A DNA stretch of 64,000 nt from Amycolatopsis alkalitolerans (GTDB lineage Bacteria; Actinomycetota; Actinomycetes; Mycobacteriales; Pseudonocardiaceae). The stretch spans positions 62,001 to 126,000 of the forward strand of contig NZ_VDFW01000018.1 of the NCBI RefSeq assembly GCF_006152065.1, in the 5' to 3' direction. Below the pieces are notes generated by a model. It saw only the letters and a program-made list of their open reading frames with translations. It did not search any database and was not told the DNA's origin. The translations under genes and the position numbers were made by a program. Of the stretch, positions 8,281 through 17,717 are shown one piece after another (the first letter of the stretch is position 1; each line of letters starts with the position of its first letter).

Positions 8281-9429
8281 ACTCGGCCAAACCCAAGATC
8301 CCACCGAGCTGGTGAAGGGCAAGCCGGACGCGATCGAGGAGAACGTGCGGGTGCTGCACGCCCGTGCGGATCGGGCGGGCCGTGCCGCTGAGGGACTCAA
8401 GGCCATCGATACCGGCGCCTGGCAGGGACCGGCGGCTCGGGCGTTCCATGACAAGTTTTCGTATGAGCCGGGCAAATGGTATGACGCAGCGGATTCGCTG
8501 CTGTCGGCCGCCGATGCCTTGGATTACTACGCGAGTACCCTGCGCTGGGCCCAGGCCCAAGCGGTCGAGGCGACCTCGCCCAGTGGAACCAGGGCCAGGC
8601 TGCAACCCAACAAGCCCAAGCCCAGCACGACTAGGCCACGGCGCAGGCGGCGGCCAATAATCAGCCTGCGCCCCGGTTCACCGATCCCGGCACCGCAACC
8701 CGCCAAGCGGCCCAGGACACCCTCAACCGGGCGCGCGGTCAGCTGGCTGAAGTCGGTGACGCCGTTGCTGCGGCGATCCAGGACGCCACCAGTGGGGCGC
8801 CGAAGCAGTCGAGTTGGCTCGATGAGGCGGGCAACTTCCTCGCCGACGCGGGCGCTCACCTGGTGAACGGGTTGGCGTCGTTCGGCAACGCGATGGTCAA
8901 CCACCCTGGGTAGCTGGCGACCACGGCGATGGGGTTTCTCGGCATGGCCGCCGGGGCGGGCGGCGAAGTCGTAGGCACCGTGCTCGACGCCACCGGTGTT
9001 GGTATCGCGCCGGGGGTTGCGCTCCAAGCGGGCTCGGCCACCCTCATCGCCGGTGGCGCCACGGCGGCGGCGGCCGGAGCGACGCAGCTCGCCATGCATG
9101 CCATGGGCGACGATCACGTGTCGCCGATGCAGACCAACAGCACCAGCGGCGGGGGCGGCGAGACCGAACCGCCGTTCCCACCACCCAAAGAAATCACCGG
9201 CCAGACTGAGCATGGGGCGCAGCAAATGGCTGAGCGGGACGGGCACGGGGTCAGCGACGCCGCAGCAAAAGACGCCGTGGACAACCCGGTCAAGCCACCG
9301 AAGTACCGGCCCGACCAGTATGGCGGCGCCTACCGCTTCACGGGAAAGGACGCCGTGGTAAACCTCAACCAAGAAGGAAAAGTCGTCACCGCATGGGCAC
9401 GATCCAAAGCGGGTTGGAGGCAGGAGTGA
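8273..9429 (+). pseudogene. Type VII-secreted polymorphic toxin, disrupted
   Basis: The N-terminal frame (8273 to about 8565) encodes a helical secretion domain with GAWQGPAARAFHDKF and DYYASTLRWAQAQAVEA. The match then moves to the +1 frame (LAQWNQGQAATQQAQAQHD). That frame is interrupted by TAG at 8632-8634 and again by TAG at 8911-8913, and continues to 9429. The C-terminus carries a hydrophobic Gly/Ala linker (FLGMAAGAGGEVVGTV) and a small toxin domain with EHGAQQMAERDGHGVSD and VVNLNQEGKVVTAWAR, resembling BECR/DUF4258-type RNase toxins. One frameshift and two amber stops mean no full-length toxin. Only the toxin tail from ATG 8929 could be made. Confidence 0.75.
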
Positions 9430-9695
9430 GCACCGTGATCGAGAGCCTCCCTGCGGAGTACCGGGACGTGGTCACGGCCCTGCTCGCGGAACGGGACCCT
9501 GAGCTCCTGTCCGCGCTGCAGGTGCAGGAGAGGCCCACCCTGGACCAGCAGGACGAGGTGATTGAGGTCCTCGCCGACGCCTTCACCGAGCACCTCGGGC
9601 CAGGCCAGGAGCCCACAGAACAGGGCGTGCTCATCGACAATGCGCTCGGTGCCTTCCTGACGCGATGGCCAACCGAAGCCCTAAGTGACGATTGA
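9426..9695 (+). CDS. Probable immunity protein for the adjacent toxin
   Basis: An acidic 89-residue protein; GTG 9426 overlaps the toxin stop (GTGA). The sequence (SLPAEYRDVVTALLAERDPE, LDQQDEVIEVLADAFTEHLG) is compact, helical and cysteine-free, as many immunity proteins are. No family recognised; the call rests on position, size and coupling. It stays intact although the toxin is broken, as expected if immunity protects against sibling cells or against the surviving C-terminal toxin fragment. Confidence 0.6.
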   Translation: MSTVIESLPAEYRDVVTALLAERDPELLSALQVQERPTLDQQDEVIEVLADAFTEHLGPGQEPTEQGVLIDNALGAFLTRWPTEALSDD

Positions 9696-10137
9696 CTTAC
9701 TTGGGTTCGCCCGCGACACAGGCAAGTGTGTCCCGGTGCGCTGGTTCATGTTCGTTCATCTCAAGCAAGATCAGCCCGATTGCACCGTCGCTGATCTCGT
9801 TCGCTCGTGGTTGTGATGTCTGAGAGCGCTGCTTGAGCTCGGGAGTGTGTATCAACCAGACGTGTGACTCGACAATGTCGGCCTATGCTGTCGCGGCTGC
9901 TGATGATGGGCACCGTGACTGAAGATTCCTGCGCCAAGCGCCGTCGGCGGGACTGTGTGATCGAACGGATTGAGACGATGCCGATGACCGCCCAGCAGTA
10001 CGAGCAGGCCGTCAACGCGTTGGCCACGTTGATCGTCGAATCGACGATGAGTCGGCAGAAGTCCGACAGCGTGACGTCTGATCATTCCGACGTGGATTGA
10101 CCCGCCGCTGCTACTACGACAGGAGAGCCAAAAATCT
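9696..10137. other. Sparse intergenic stretch with one weak small frame
   Basis: This interval separates the toxin locus from the antiporter operon. The only candidate gene is the short plus-strand frame listed at 9978-10100. I see no RNA gene or clear terminator. Confidence 0.5.
9978..10100 (+). CDS. Small hypothetical protein, weak
   Basis: A 40-residue frame starting MPMTAQQYEQAVNALATLIV, which has the look of a short amphipathic helix found in small actinobacterial accessory proteins. The same frame is open upstream to 9864 without coding character. No ribosome site is obvious. Family and function unknown. Confidence 0.3.
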   Translation: MPMTAQQYEQAVNALATLIVESTMSRQKSDSVTSDHSDVD

Positions 10138-11922
10138 TTAAGTTCCGCTGAGGGCGAGGATTCCGGCGAAGGCCGCGGTTCCGAACGCCAGCCAGGCGGC
10201 GTAGTCGCCGATGTGACCGGAATGCAATCGATGCAGGCCGGCCAGCGTCGTGCGCGACCACCCAGGGACTCGCCGGGTGTGCAGGGCCGCCAACGCGATG
10301 AGCACGGCGAGCGCGGTCGTGAGCAGACCCAGCAAGACACCGGTTCCGGTCCATGTCGTTTCAGGCGCGGCGGGCGCGGGCGGGGTTGGTTGCGCGAGTG
10401 CGTCCGCGGTATAGGCGTGCTGGTTCACGAACGCGGCGGCGGCAGGTCCGATTCCGGGGACGAATCCGATGACCAGCCCGCCTGCGAACAACAATGCGAT
10501 GGCCACGGTCATGGTTGTCGGTGTCGAGGGAGGAGGCTGGGTGTCGGGTTCCTCGTCGCGGCCGGTGGTCAGCTCCGATGCGGGCTCGTCGGAGGGTGGG
10601 GGGCCCACCCCGAAGTAGACCCGCAACGCGACCCGGAACGCCGCGGCGCCGGTCAGTGCGGACACGACGAGCGTCAGCCCGGTGAGTGCGGGCGAATCAC
10701 CGGCCTCGTCCATCAACGCCTTGCCCAGCGCTGTGCCGAAGGGTGGCAGGCCGGCCAGCGCGAGCGCACCGACGGCGAACGCGAACCCGGCCACCTTGTG
10801 GTCGCGGGCTCGTCCGTAGAGTTCGAGTTCATCTACGCTGCGGTAGCGGCTGAGCAAGAGCCCCGTCAGCAGGAACAGCGCACCTTTCACCGCCGCATGG
10901 GCGGCAACGGCGACGCCCACACCCGCGATCCCCAGTGGGCTCAGCGCGGCGATGCCAACCAGGAACAGGCCGATGTGGGCGATCGTCGAATACGCCAGCA
11001 GCCGCTTGATGTGCCGTTGGGTGAAGCACATCAGGCCACCCAACGTGGCGGTGACGATGCCGAATACGAGGAAGGTGCGGTGCACGGCCGTGTCCGGGAG
11101 CACGCCGCGGAAGACCACCCAGTACAGGCGGGCCAGCCCGTAACACCCCAACGGCGCCATGACGCCCGAGAACAGCACGCATACCGGGGCCGGTGCGACC
11201 GCGTGCGCGTCGGCCAGCCAGAAATGGAACGGTACGGCGGCGGCCTTGACCAGCCAGCCAGTGCCGATCAGCACGAACGCCATGAGCACCAGCGGATCGC
11301 TGCCCCGGGCGGACAAGGCGAAGGCCAGCTGTGGCAGACCGAGCTGGCCCGTGCGGGCATACAGCAGGCCGATTCCGGTCAGGCAGAGGTAGGCACCGAG
11401 CGAGTTGACGACGCCGAACGTCAGTCCACCTTGGACAGACTCTGGATCCTCGATCTTGAACCCCGCCAGCGCGTAGGCCGCCGCGCCCATCAGTTCGAAG
11501 AACACGAACATGTCGAACAGGTCGCCGGTCAGCGCGAAGCCGGCCATACCGGCGGCGAACAGCAGCATGAGCGCGTGGTAATGGCCGTGGGCGGTGTCGA
11601 AGTAGCGCCATCCGAACAGCAGCGCGACGGTGGTCAGCGCGAAGATGAGCACGGCGATGCCGCTGCCGCCGCGGTCGGCGACCAGCACGATGCCGACGGT
11701 CAGGTTCGGCCGGGGCTGCCAGCCGCCGGCCCAGGTGACGACCCGGCCGCCCGAGGTGGCGTGCAGCAGCAACGCCGAGACCGCGAGCCCACCGGCGGCC
11801 ACGGCCACGGCGGTGCCGTCGGTGACCCAGCGTGGGCACCTCGCACCCAGTGCGAGCAGCACGCACGCGCCGGCGACCGGCACGACCAGGCATAACGGGA
11901 GCAGCGCGGTGGGATCAGCCAC
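10138..11922 (-). CDS. mnhD: Mrp/Mnh cation antiporter subunit D
   Basis: A 594-residue polytopic protein of the NuoL/M/N antiporter superfamily with about 14 hydrophobic segments. Diagnostic stretches are DLFDMFVFFELMGAAAYALA (conserved Glu in the TM5 region), GTGWLVKAAAVPFHFWLADA with HAVAPAPVCVLFSG (conserved Lys and His), and RHIKRLLAYSTIAHIG. A cytoplasmic Glu/Asp/Thr/Pro-rich insert (PPPSDEPASELTTG to about residue 470) interrupts the C-terminal helices. It is the last gene of the minus-strand operon E-F-G-MbhD-B-C-D and overlaps mnhC by 8 nt. It should translocate H+ in a Na+/H+ or related antiporter in the cytoplasmic membrane. Confidence 0.9.
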   Translation of the reverse strand: MADPTALLPLCLVVPVAGACVLLALGARCPRWVTDGTAVAVAAGGLAVSALLLHATSGGRVVTWAGGWQPRPNLTVGIVLVADRGGSGIAVLIFALTTVALLFGWRYFDTAHGHYHALMLLFAAGMAGFALTGDLFDMFVFFELMGAAAYALAGFKIEDPESVQGGLTFGVVNSLGAYLCLTGIGLLYARTGQLGLPQLAFALSARGSDPLVLMAFVLIGTGWLVKAAAVPFHFWLADAHAVAPAPVCVLFSGVMAPLGCYGLARLYWVVFRGVLPDTAVHRTFLVFGIVTATLGGLMCFTQRHIKRLLAYSTIAHIGLFLVGIAALSPLGIAGVGVAVAAHAAVKGALFLLTGLLLSRYRSVDELELYGRARDHKVAGFAFAVGALALAGLPPFGTALGKALMDEAGDSPALTGLTLVVSALTGAAAFRVALRVYFGVGPPPSDEPASELTTGRDEEPDTQPPPSTPTTMTVAIALLFAGGLVIGFVPGIGPAAAAFVNQHAYTADALAQPTPPAPAAPETTWTGTGVLLGLLTTALAVLIALAALHTRRVPGWSRTTLAGLHRLHSGHIGDYAAWLAFGTAAFAGILALSGT

Positions 11923-12262
11923 GGAGCGCCCGCAGTTCGTCGGGCACGATCGTGCCGTGCCGCTTCGCCACCTGGATCACGAGTGCGAGCAACAACGCGG
12001 TCACCGTCGCGGAGACGACGATGTCGGTCAGCGTCATCGCCTGCACCACGGGGTCGACGACGGGTGTGCCCGCAGCGGTGCTCGGTCCGAAGATCGGCGC
12101 GACCGCGCCACGCTGGTAGCCGACCGTCAGCAACACGACGTAGGTGCCCGACTGCGCGACCGAGACGCAGACGACGGTGTGGATCAGGTTACCGCTGCGG
12201 ACCACGCCGAACACACCGGCCAGCACCAACCAGATTCCGGTCCCGTAGGCGAAGGTGCTCAT
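11915..12262 (-). CDS. mnhC: Mrp/Mnh antiporter subunit C (NuoK-like)
   Basis: A 115-residue, three-helix protein. The signature DPVVQAMTLTDIVVSATVTA is the hallmark of MnhC/MrpC, with NuoK-like helices before it (SGNLIHTVVCVSVAQSGTYV). It overlaps mnhB upstream by 4 nt and mnhD downstream by 8 nt, giving tight translational coupling. It forms part of the membrane arm shared with complex I. Confidence 0.9.
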   Translation of the reverse strand: MSTFAYGTGIWLVLAGVFGVVRSGNLIHTVVCVSVAQSGTYVVLLTVGYQRGAVAPIFGPSTAAGTPVVDPVVQAMTLTDIVVSATVTALLLALVIQVAKRHGTIVPDELRALRG

Positions 12263-13002
12263 CGGCGGCCCCGTCTCGTCGCGATGGCCAGATCCTGTTC
12301 GAGGAAGCCCGCCAGCAGTACGACCACCCCGGATGCCACCTCGATGCCGATCGCGATGCTGAACAGTGGCACGGTGCCGGCCGAGACGAGCTGCCCGAAC
12401 TGTCCCGTCGGCAACACGTTCGCCAGGAAGCCCGCACCGGCGGCCAGGCCGGCCACGCCCAGCGCAACGACGGCACCCATGCCCACGGCCTCGCCATATT
12501 CGTACCAGTGCAACGGGCGCAAGCGGCGCAGCGCGGGATAGCTGCCCGCCAGATACATCAGGTGCAGGCCCGTGCCGAACACGACACCGCCCTGGAAACC
12601 GCCGCCGGGTGTGAGGTGACCATGCACGACGATATCGGCGCCGAGCAGCAGGCTCACCGGAAGGAGCAGGTAACCGGCCAGGCGGGTGCTCTGCAGGACA
12701 TGCCCGGCACCGGGCGGCCGGCGAGCTCGCTCGTCTGCGGCCGGCCGCAACAGGGTGACCGCACCGATCACGGACGCGAGCAGGATCGCCTCTTCAGCGA
12801 ACGTGTCCAGGCCGCGCTGGTCGAAGTTGACGGAGGTGACTACGTTGGGGGCCTGGCGGGACAGCGCCGCGGCCACCGCGCTGTCCCGGTACGGATGCCA
12901 GTCACCGCCGAACGGCGGCACCAGGTGCAACGCGTACCCGAGCATGGTTGCCAGGACGGTCGCGCCGATCCCGAACAGCACGAGCCGCGCCCTTCTGCTC
13001 AC
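12259..13002 (-). CDS. mnhB: Mrp antiporter MbhE-MnhB fusion subunit
   Basis: A 247-residue protein from GTG 13002, which overlaps the upstream TGA (GTGA). The first 85 residues (MLGYALHLVPPFGGDWHPYR, NFDQRGLDTFAEEAILLASV) match the MbhE module found at the C-terminus of MrpA. The rest is a MnhB domain with the conserved LLLGADIVVHGHLTPGGGFQ. So one gene carries MbhE plus MnhB. MrpA itself is absent from the operon. Confidence 0.88.
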   Translation of the reverse strand: MSRRARLVLFGIGATVLATMLGYALHLVPPFGGDWHPYRDSAVAAALSRQAPNVVTSVNFDQRGLDTFAEEAILLASVIGAVTLLRPAADERARRPPGAGHVLQSTRLAGYLLLPVSLLLGADIVVHGHLTPGGGFQGGVVFGTGLHLMYLAGSYPALRRLRPLHWYEYGEAVGMGAVVALGVAGLAAGAGFLANVLPTGQFGQLVSAGTVPLFSIAIGIEVASGVVVLLAGFLEQDLAIATRRGRR

Positions 13003-13247
13003 TGCTTCTTGTCCTTTGTGGACCGAACACTGCGGATGGTGAGCAGGACCATCAGCGGTACCACCGCACTGCCCACCGCAACCTGCGACAGCGCGACGTC
13101 GGGCGCGGCCAGAATGAGGAACAGGACACCGAGCAACACGCCGTACACCGATAGCGTGACGGCCTGCCTCCTCGGATCGGACGTCAGGACGACCACTGTG
13201 CCGCCGAGCGCGACGAGGCCCAGCATGAGAAAGCTCAGGACTGTCAT
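12999..13247 (-). CDS. MbhD-like (DUF4040) antiporter subunit
   Basis: An 82-residue protein with three hydrophobic helices; LFLILAAPDVALSQVAVGSA is the MbhD/DUF4040 signature that in classical systems lies in the C-terminal part of MrpA. Here it is a stand-alone gene ending in a Lys-rich tail (RSVRSTKDKKQ). It overlaps mnhG and the MbhE-MnhB gene by 4 nt each. Confidence 0.87.
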   Translation of the reverse strand: MTVLSFLMLGLVALGGTVVVLTSDPRRQAVTLSVYGVLLGVLFLILAAPDVALSQVAVGSAVVPLMVLLTIRSVRSTKDKKQ

Positions 13248-13546
13248 TCCGGTGTCGCCACCTCGATGACCCCGTCGCGGCGCGCGTTGAGCCTGCCGGT
13301 CGCGGCCCCGAGGATCGGGCCGGTGACGGCGAGAAGAACGACGATCGCGAGCACACTCGCGCCGCTGAGCCCGAAACCGTCGACGACGATCGCGGCGGCC
13401 CCGATCAGGGGGCTGGCGACGGAGGTCAGGACGGTCAGATAGTGCAGGCGGCGAAACGCGGTCCGGGCCCGCACAGCGGCAAGCGAGGCGAGCACCGCCA
13501 CGAGCGTCCCCGTGCCCAGCAGGATGCCCGCGATGACGCTACTCAT
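13244..13546 (-). CDS. mnhG: Mrp/Mnh antiporter subunit G
   Basis: A 100-residue, three-helix protein. FRRLHYLTVLTSVASPLIGA corresponds to the conserved R-hydrophobic-H segment of MnhG/PhaG (commonly DxxxRLHxxT). It overlaps mnhF by 8 nt and the MbhD-like gene by 4 nt in the same operon. Confidence 0.87.
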   Translation of the reverse strand: MSSVIAGILLGTGTLVAVLASLAAVRARTAFRRLHYLTVLTSVASPLIGAAAIVVDGFGLSGASVLAIVVLLAVTGPILGAATGRLNARRDGVIEVATPE

Positions 13547-13796
13547 CGGACGCGCCGAGCAGGCGGGTGAACACCAGTGTGCCCACGAACGACAGCAGTG
13601 CCAGGGTGAGCGGCACGATCAGGTAGCTGCTCTGGCCGAACGCCTGGCAGACCACGAGCATCATCAGGGTGGCTGTGACGGACACCAGGCCCAACCCCAC
13701 CACCCGGCGTTCCGCGGTGTCCCGATAGGACACGACCATCGCGGGCAGCAGGCCGCCCAGCAGTAACGCGCCGGCCGCGATCAGCCAGACCGTCAT
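13539..13796 (-). CDS. mnhF: Mrp/Mnh antiporter subunit F
   Basis: An 85-residue protein with three transmembrane helices. The order helix, R-rich loop (SYRDTAERRVVGLG), two helices (TATLMMLVVCQAF, LIVPLTLALLSFVGTLVFTR) is that of MrpF. It overlaps mnhE by 4 nt and mnhG by 8 nt. Confidence 0.85.
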   Translation of the reverse strand: MTVWLIAAGALLLGGLLPAMVVSYRDTAERRVVGLGLVSVTATLMMLVVCQAFGQSSYLIVPLTLALLSFVGTLVFTRLLGASDE

Positions 13797-14251
13797 GGGC
13801 TCAACTCCCGTTCCAGCCGGGTACGACCGATCGGCATCTTGTGGAAGAGCAGTTCGCCGGAGTCACGGTCGATGTCCACCACCACCGACCCCGGAGTCGC
13901 GGACAGCACCGCCACGGTTGCCGCTTCCTGGCCGGCTCGCGCAACCTCCCCCCGCTCCCGGGGCAGCGTCATGCTGCGGAACTCGTCGTGGCATTCGTGC
14001 GTCCGGCGACGGGCCGCGAGCCCGAGCACGGCCAAGGCGTCATGAATGACCGCACCCGGCAGCATGACCAACCACCGGATCCATGTCAGGCGGATGCTCC
14101 AGCGCAAGCCGGCCGCCCGCCGGGCGGTACGGGCCACCACGGCGCACGGCACGGCAAGTACAGCCGCGGTCACGATCTCCTGTACTGACACGGAGTTCAG
14201 CGTGGCAAGCCACACCACCACGAGGAACGCCCACCATACGCCGACTTCCAC
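13793..14251 (-). CDS. mnhE: Mrp/Mnh antiporter subunit E
   Basis: A 152-residue protein taken from GTG 14251 (VEVGVWWAFLVVVWLATLNS), close to the usual MnhE length of about 160; the longer open frame upstream has no coding character. After two N-terminal helices comes the cytoplasmic domain with TPGSVVVDIDRDSGELLFHK, the typical MnhE TPGT..D motif. TACTAA lies 7 nt before the GTG, compatible with leaderless transcription of the operon. First gene of the antiporter operon. Confidence 0.8.
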   Translation of the reverse strand: MEVGVWWAFLVVVWLATLNSVSVQEIVTAAVLAVPCAVVARTARRAAGLRWSIRLTWIRWLVMLPGAVIHDALAVLGLAARRRTHECHDEFRSMTLPRERGEVARAGQEAATVAVLSATPGSVVVDIDRDSGELLFHKMPIGRTRLERELSP

Positions 14252-14329
14252 GGCAAGGTTAGTACCCGGGACGGGCCGGAACAAAACCCGCACTGTTTGG
14301 AGCCGTGGCGCGGTGGGCAGTCTCTCGCT

Positions 14330-14503
14330 ATGAGTACAGAAGATCCGAACGATCTCGCGAACCCGCACCGGACCACGGTCGACGAGGAGCGGCGTCCACA
14401 CCGTCCCGATGAGGACACGCCTCCGAGGGAGGAGCGGGAATGGCGGGAGGTGGCCGAGGAGGTCAAGCAGGCCGTGGAAGACGCCGACGGCCCGCTCGAA
14501 TGA
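14330..14503 (+). CDS. Small acidic hydrophilic protein
   Basis: A 57-residue protein (from STEDPNDLANPHRTT to EWREVAEEVKQAVEDADGPL) with no hydrophobic segment and high Glu/Asp content. It precedes the CBS gene by 34 nt and diverges from the antiporter operon. Such short, disordered, acidic proteins are frequent beside actinobacterial stress genes. No family recognised. Confidence 0.5.
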   Translation: MSTEDPNDLANPHRTTVDEERRPHRPDEDTPPREEREWREVAEEVKQAVEDADGPLE

Positions 14504-14537
14504 ATCTGGGATCCACATAGGACGCAAAAGGAGAGCG

Positions 14538-14954
14538 ATGACGAAGGCACGTGACTTCATGACCAAGGATCCCCAGTGCGTGCGGTCCAGCGAGGCGGTG
14601 CTCGATGCCGCTCGCCGGATGGCCGACCTCGCGGTCGGGGCGCTGCCGATCTGCGGTGAGGACGACCGTCTCAAAGGGATGATCACCGACCGCGATATCG
14701 TGGTGCAGGTGCTCGCCGCGGGCAAGGACCCGCGCGCGATCCAGGCCGGTGACCTCGCTCAGGGGGAGGCCGTCACCGTCGGCGCGGACGACGACGCCGA
14801 AGAAGTCCTGCGCACCATGGCGCAGCACCAGGTGCGGCGGGTTCCGGTGATCGATGGGCACGATCTCGTCGGGATCATCGCGCAGGCGGACGTGGCCCGG
14901 GCACTCACCGACCCCAAGGTCGGGGACCTGCTGGAAGCGCTCTCGGTCGATTGA
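14538..14954 (+). CDS. Hrp1-like CBS-domain protein
   Basis: A 138-residue protein made only of two CBS motifs: [19 protein letters not shown] with [15 protein letters not shown], then [20 protein letters not shown] with [23 protein letters not shown] 14538 follows AAGGAGAG. Size and layout equal mycobacterial hypoxic response protein 1 (Rv2626c), a dormancy-regulon protein of uncertain ligand. Neighbouring stress genes, including an Rv2629-like gene at 25226, fit that theme. Confidence 0.88.
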   Translation: MTKARDFMTKDPQCVRSSEAVLDAARRMADLAVGALPICGEDDRLKGMITDRDIVVQVLAAGKDPRAIQAGDLAQGEAVTVGADDDAEEVLRTMAQHQVRRVPVIDGHDLVGIIAQADVARALTDPKVGDLLEALSVD

Positions 14955-14968
14955 GCGACCACACGTCG

Positions 14969-16264
14969 ATGAGTCAGGTGGTCGTCGTCACCGGGGCCAG
15001 CGGCGGTATCGGGCGTGCCGCTGCGCGCGCGTTCGCCAGACGTGGCGCGCGGGTCGCGCTCCTGGCCCGCGGTGAACGGGGGCTGCGCGCAGCCGCTAAC
15101 GACGTTCGCGAGGCCGGTGGCGACGCGCTGGCGCTGCCCACCGATATGGCCGACTTCAGCCAGGTCGAGCGGGCCGCGAGCCGGGTCGAGGCGGAGTTCG
15201 GCCCGATTGACGTGTGGGTGAACGACGCGTTCACCTCGGTGTTTGCGCCGTTCGACCAGATCCGGCCGGAAGAGTTCCGGCGGGTTACCGAGGTGACCTA
15301 TCTCGGGTACGTGCACGGCACGCTGGCAGCGCTCGCCCGGATGAAGGCACGCGACGCCGGCACCATCATGCAGGTCGGTTCGGCCTTGTCGTACCGCGGC
15401 ATCCCGTTGCAGTCGGCGTACTGTGCGGCCAAGCACGCGATCCAGGGCATGCACGAGTCGCTGCGGTGCGAACTGCTGCACGAGGACAGTCACGTGCGGG
15501 TGACCATGGTGCAACTCCCGGCGGTGAACACCCCGCAGTTTTCCTGGGTACTGTCGCGGCTGCCCCGGCGCGCGCAACCGGTCCCGCCGATCTACCAGCC
15601 GGAGGTGGCGGCGAGAGCGATCGTGTACGCGGCCGATCATCCTCGCCGTCGGGAGTACTGGGTGGGTGTCAGCACCGCGGGTACGCTGGCGCTCAACGCG
15701 ATCGCACCCGGCCTGCTCGATCGATATCTTGCCAGAACCGGTTTCTCGTCCCAGCAAACCGATCAGCGGCGCAGCCAGGACCAGCCGGCCAACTTGTGGA
15801 AGCCCGCCGACGACGCCCCGCAGGGACACGACTTCGGCGCACACGGCGCGTTCGACCGCCAGGCAAGGGAGCGCAGTGCGCAGCTGTGGGCAAGCAGGCA
15901 TCACGGCGCGCTGGCCGGTGCCGGAATGCTGGCCGGCTCGCTGGCGCTGTGGCGGGGCTGCTCACCGGACGGTCCAGGTGACGGTCGCGCCGCATGTACT
16001 GCGCGAATACGCGCTCATCGCCGACGGGGAACGTGGGGCCCTGTGTGGTCCGCAGGGCGATCTCGCGTGGCTGTGCGCGCCGGGCTGGGACGACGACGCC
16101 GTGTTCGCCGGTCTCGCAAACGGCGATGGCGTCTACGCGATCACGCCGACCGACCGCTTCGCATGGGGCGGCTACTACGAGCCCGGCAGCCTGATCTGGC
16201 GCAATCGCTGGATCACCGACCATACGGCGGTCGAATGCCGAGACGCCCTGGCGTTTCCCGGTGA
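14969..16264 (+). CDS. SDR-family oxidoreductase with run-on C-terminus
   Basis: Classical-type short-chain dehydrogenase. It has the nucleotide motif [12 protein letters not shown], the WVNDAF segment in place of NNAG, catalytic Ser in [12 protein letters not shown] and [12 protein letters not shown] (YxxxK). Residues 1 to about 330 are family-like and end in a hydrophobic helix ([13 protein letters not shown]). The frame then stays open to 16264 through about 285 nt of the GH15 gene with no coding character. A one-base change near 15955 would give the natural-looking end GLLTGRSR and a stop at 15982. The start is ATG 14969 rather than TTG 14951. Confidence 0.75.
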   Translation: MSQVVVVTGASGGIGRAAARAFARRGARVALLARGERGLRAAANDVREAGGDALALPTDMADFSQVERAASRVEAEFGPIDVWVNDAFTSVFAPFDQIRPEEFRRVTEVTYLGYVHGTLAALARMKARDAGTIMQVGSALSYRGIPLQSAYCAAKHAIQGMHESLRCELLHEDSHVRVTMVQLPAVNTPQFSWVLSRLPRRAQPVPPIYQPEVAARAIVYAADHPRRREYWVGVSTAGTLALNAIAPGLLDRYLARTGFSSQQTDQRRSQDQPANLWKPADDAPQGHDFGAHGAFDRQARERSAQLWASRHHGALAGAGMLAGSLALWRGCSPDGPGDGRAACTARIRAHRRRGTWGPVWSAGRSRVAVRAGLGRRRRVRRSRKRRWRLRDHADRPLRMGRLLRARQPDLAQSLDHRPYGGRMPRRPGVSR

Positions 16265-17714
16265 CGAGCACCGCACGGTGATCCTCCGCCGTGTGCTGGC
16301 CGTCGAGAAGGATGTCCGGCTCCGGGTCTGCCTGGATGTCCGAGCCGGATACGGCGCCCGGCCCATGCACGACCTCCGCCGCGACCAAAACGGCAGCTGG
16401 CTGGCCCGTACCGGTGATCTCCGGGTGCGGTGGTCCGGCGCCGCGGAGGCGAAGCCGGACGAGAATAGCGCGCTCGGGTGGGAGCTTTTCGTACCCGCCG
16501 GCCGGCACCACGACTTCGTGCTGGAGATCAGTGATCGGCCACTGCCCGATCTCCTCGACGCGGAGCTGGCGTGGACCCGCACCGAACACGCCTGGCCGGA
16601 GGCCGTCCCGGCGTTCGCCGGCAGCGTCGCGCCACGCGATGCGCGGCATGCCTATGCGGTGCTGCGCGGGCTGACCACACGCGGTGGCGGCATGGTCGCG
16701 GCGGCCACCCTCGGCCTGCCCGAGCGGGCCGAGGCCGGACGCAACTACGACTACCGGTATGTGTGGCTGCGCGACCAGTGTTATGCCGCCCAGGCGGTCG
16801 CCGTCGGCGACCCGCATCCGCTGTTCGACGACGCGGTCCGGTTCGTCACGGCACGTGTCCTTGAGCACGGTCCCGACCTCGCGCCCGCATATCGGGCGAC
16901 CGGCGCGGCTGTGCCGGCACCGGAAACGCTGGGCCTACCCGCCTACCCCGGGGGCGCCGCCGTCACCGGGAACCGCGCCACCGCACAGTTCCAGCTCGAC
17001 ACCCCGGGCGAGGCCCTGCAAGTGTTCGCGACGGCCGCCGCCCACGATCACCTGGACGCCGAAGGTCACCGCGCCGCCGAACTGGCCGTGCGGATGATCG
17101 GCGATCGGTGGCACGAGCCGGACTCCGGAATCTGGGAACTGGATGACAAGCGGTGGACGCATTCGCGCCTGGCTTGCGTCGCCGGGCTGCGCGCCTACGC
17201 CGCGCAGCTGCCCGGCCCTCGCGCCGCCGAACTGACCGCCCTCGCCGACGCGATACTTGCCGAGACGGCCCCACGCTGCACTGGTCCGGGCGGCGCCTGG
17301 CGGCGCAGCCCCGGCGACGACCGAGTGGACGCATCGCTGCTACTGCCTCCGGTGCGAGGTGCCGTGGCGGCCACCGATCCGCGCACGCTCACCACCCTCC
17401 AAGCGGTCGAGGACGAGCTCACCGAGGACGGGTATGTGTACCGCTTCGCCCAGGACGGTCGGCCGCTGGGCGAAGCGGAGGGCGCGTTTCTGTTGTGCGG
17501 CTTCACGATGTCGCTCGCGCAGTGGCAGCAAGGCAAGGCGACTGAAGCGTTCCGCTGGTTCGAACGCAACCGTGCCGCGTGCGGCCCGCCGGGGTTGTTC
17601 GCCGAGGAATACGATGTCCTGCAACGGCAGCTGCGCGGGAATCTGCCGCAGGCCTTCGTACACGCGTCGCTGCTGGAGACCGCCCAGCGGCTGGCCACAC
17701 CGTGCCCCCGATAG
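15978..17714 (+). CDS. Glycoside hydrolase family 15 protein
   Basis: A 578-residue protein from GTG 15978 with the GH15 (glucoamylase/trehalase-like) layout: an N-terminal beta-sandwich ([34 protein letters not shown]) and an (alpha/alpha)6 barrel with [36 protein letters not shown] and [20 protein letters not shown]. Conserved carboxylates in the barrel (WLRDQ, EEYD) are present. No signal peptide, so it is cytoplasmic and probably acts on trehalose or oligoglucans. It is convergent with the catalase gene, 3 nt apart. Confidence 0.85.
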   Translation: MTVAPHVLREYALIADGERGALCGPQGDLAWLCAPGWDDDAVFAGLANGDGVYAITPTDRFAWGGYYEPGSLIWRNRWITDHTAVECRDALAFPGDEHRTVILRRVLAVEKDVRLRVCLDVRAGYGARPMHDLRRDQNGSWLARTGDLRVRWSGAAEAKPDENSALGWELFVPAGRHHDFVLEISDRPLPDLLDAELAWTRTEHAWPEAVPAFAGSVAPRDARHAYAVLRGLTTRGGGMVAAATLGLPERAEAGRNYDYRYVWLRDQCYAAQAVAVGDPHPLFDDAVRFVTARVLEHGPDLAPAYRATGAAVPAPETLGLPAYPGGAAVTGNRATAQFQLDTPGEALQVFATAAAHDHLDAEGHRAAELAVRMIGDRWHEPDSGIWELDDKRWTHSRLACVAGLRAYAAQLPGPRAAELTALADAILAETAPRCTGPGGAWRRSPGDDRVDASLLLPPVRGAVAATDPRTLTTLQAVEDELTEDGYVYRFAQDGRPLGEAEGAFLLCGFTMSLAQWQQGKATEAFRWFERNRAACGPPGLFAEEYDVLQRQLRGNLPQAFVHASLLETAQRLATPCPR

Positions 17715-17717
17715 CGG

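Noticed and set aside
10213-11895. Plus-strand open frame of about 560 codons over mnhD
   Set aside because: Composition is Gln/Arg/Gly-rich and it is the mirror of the hydrophobic mnhD codons.
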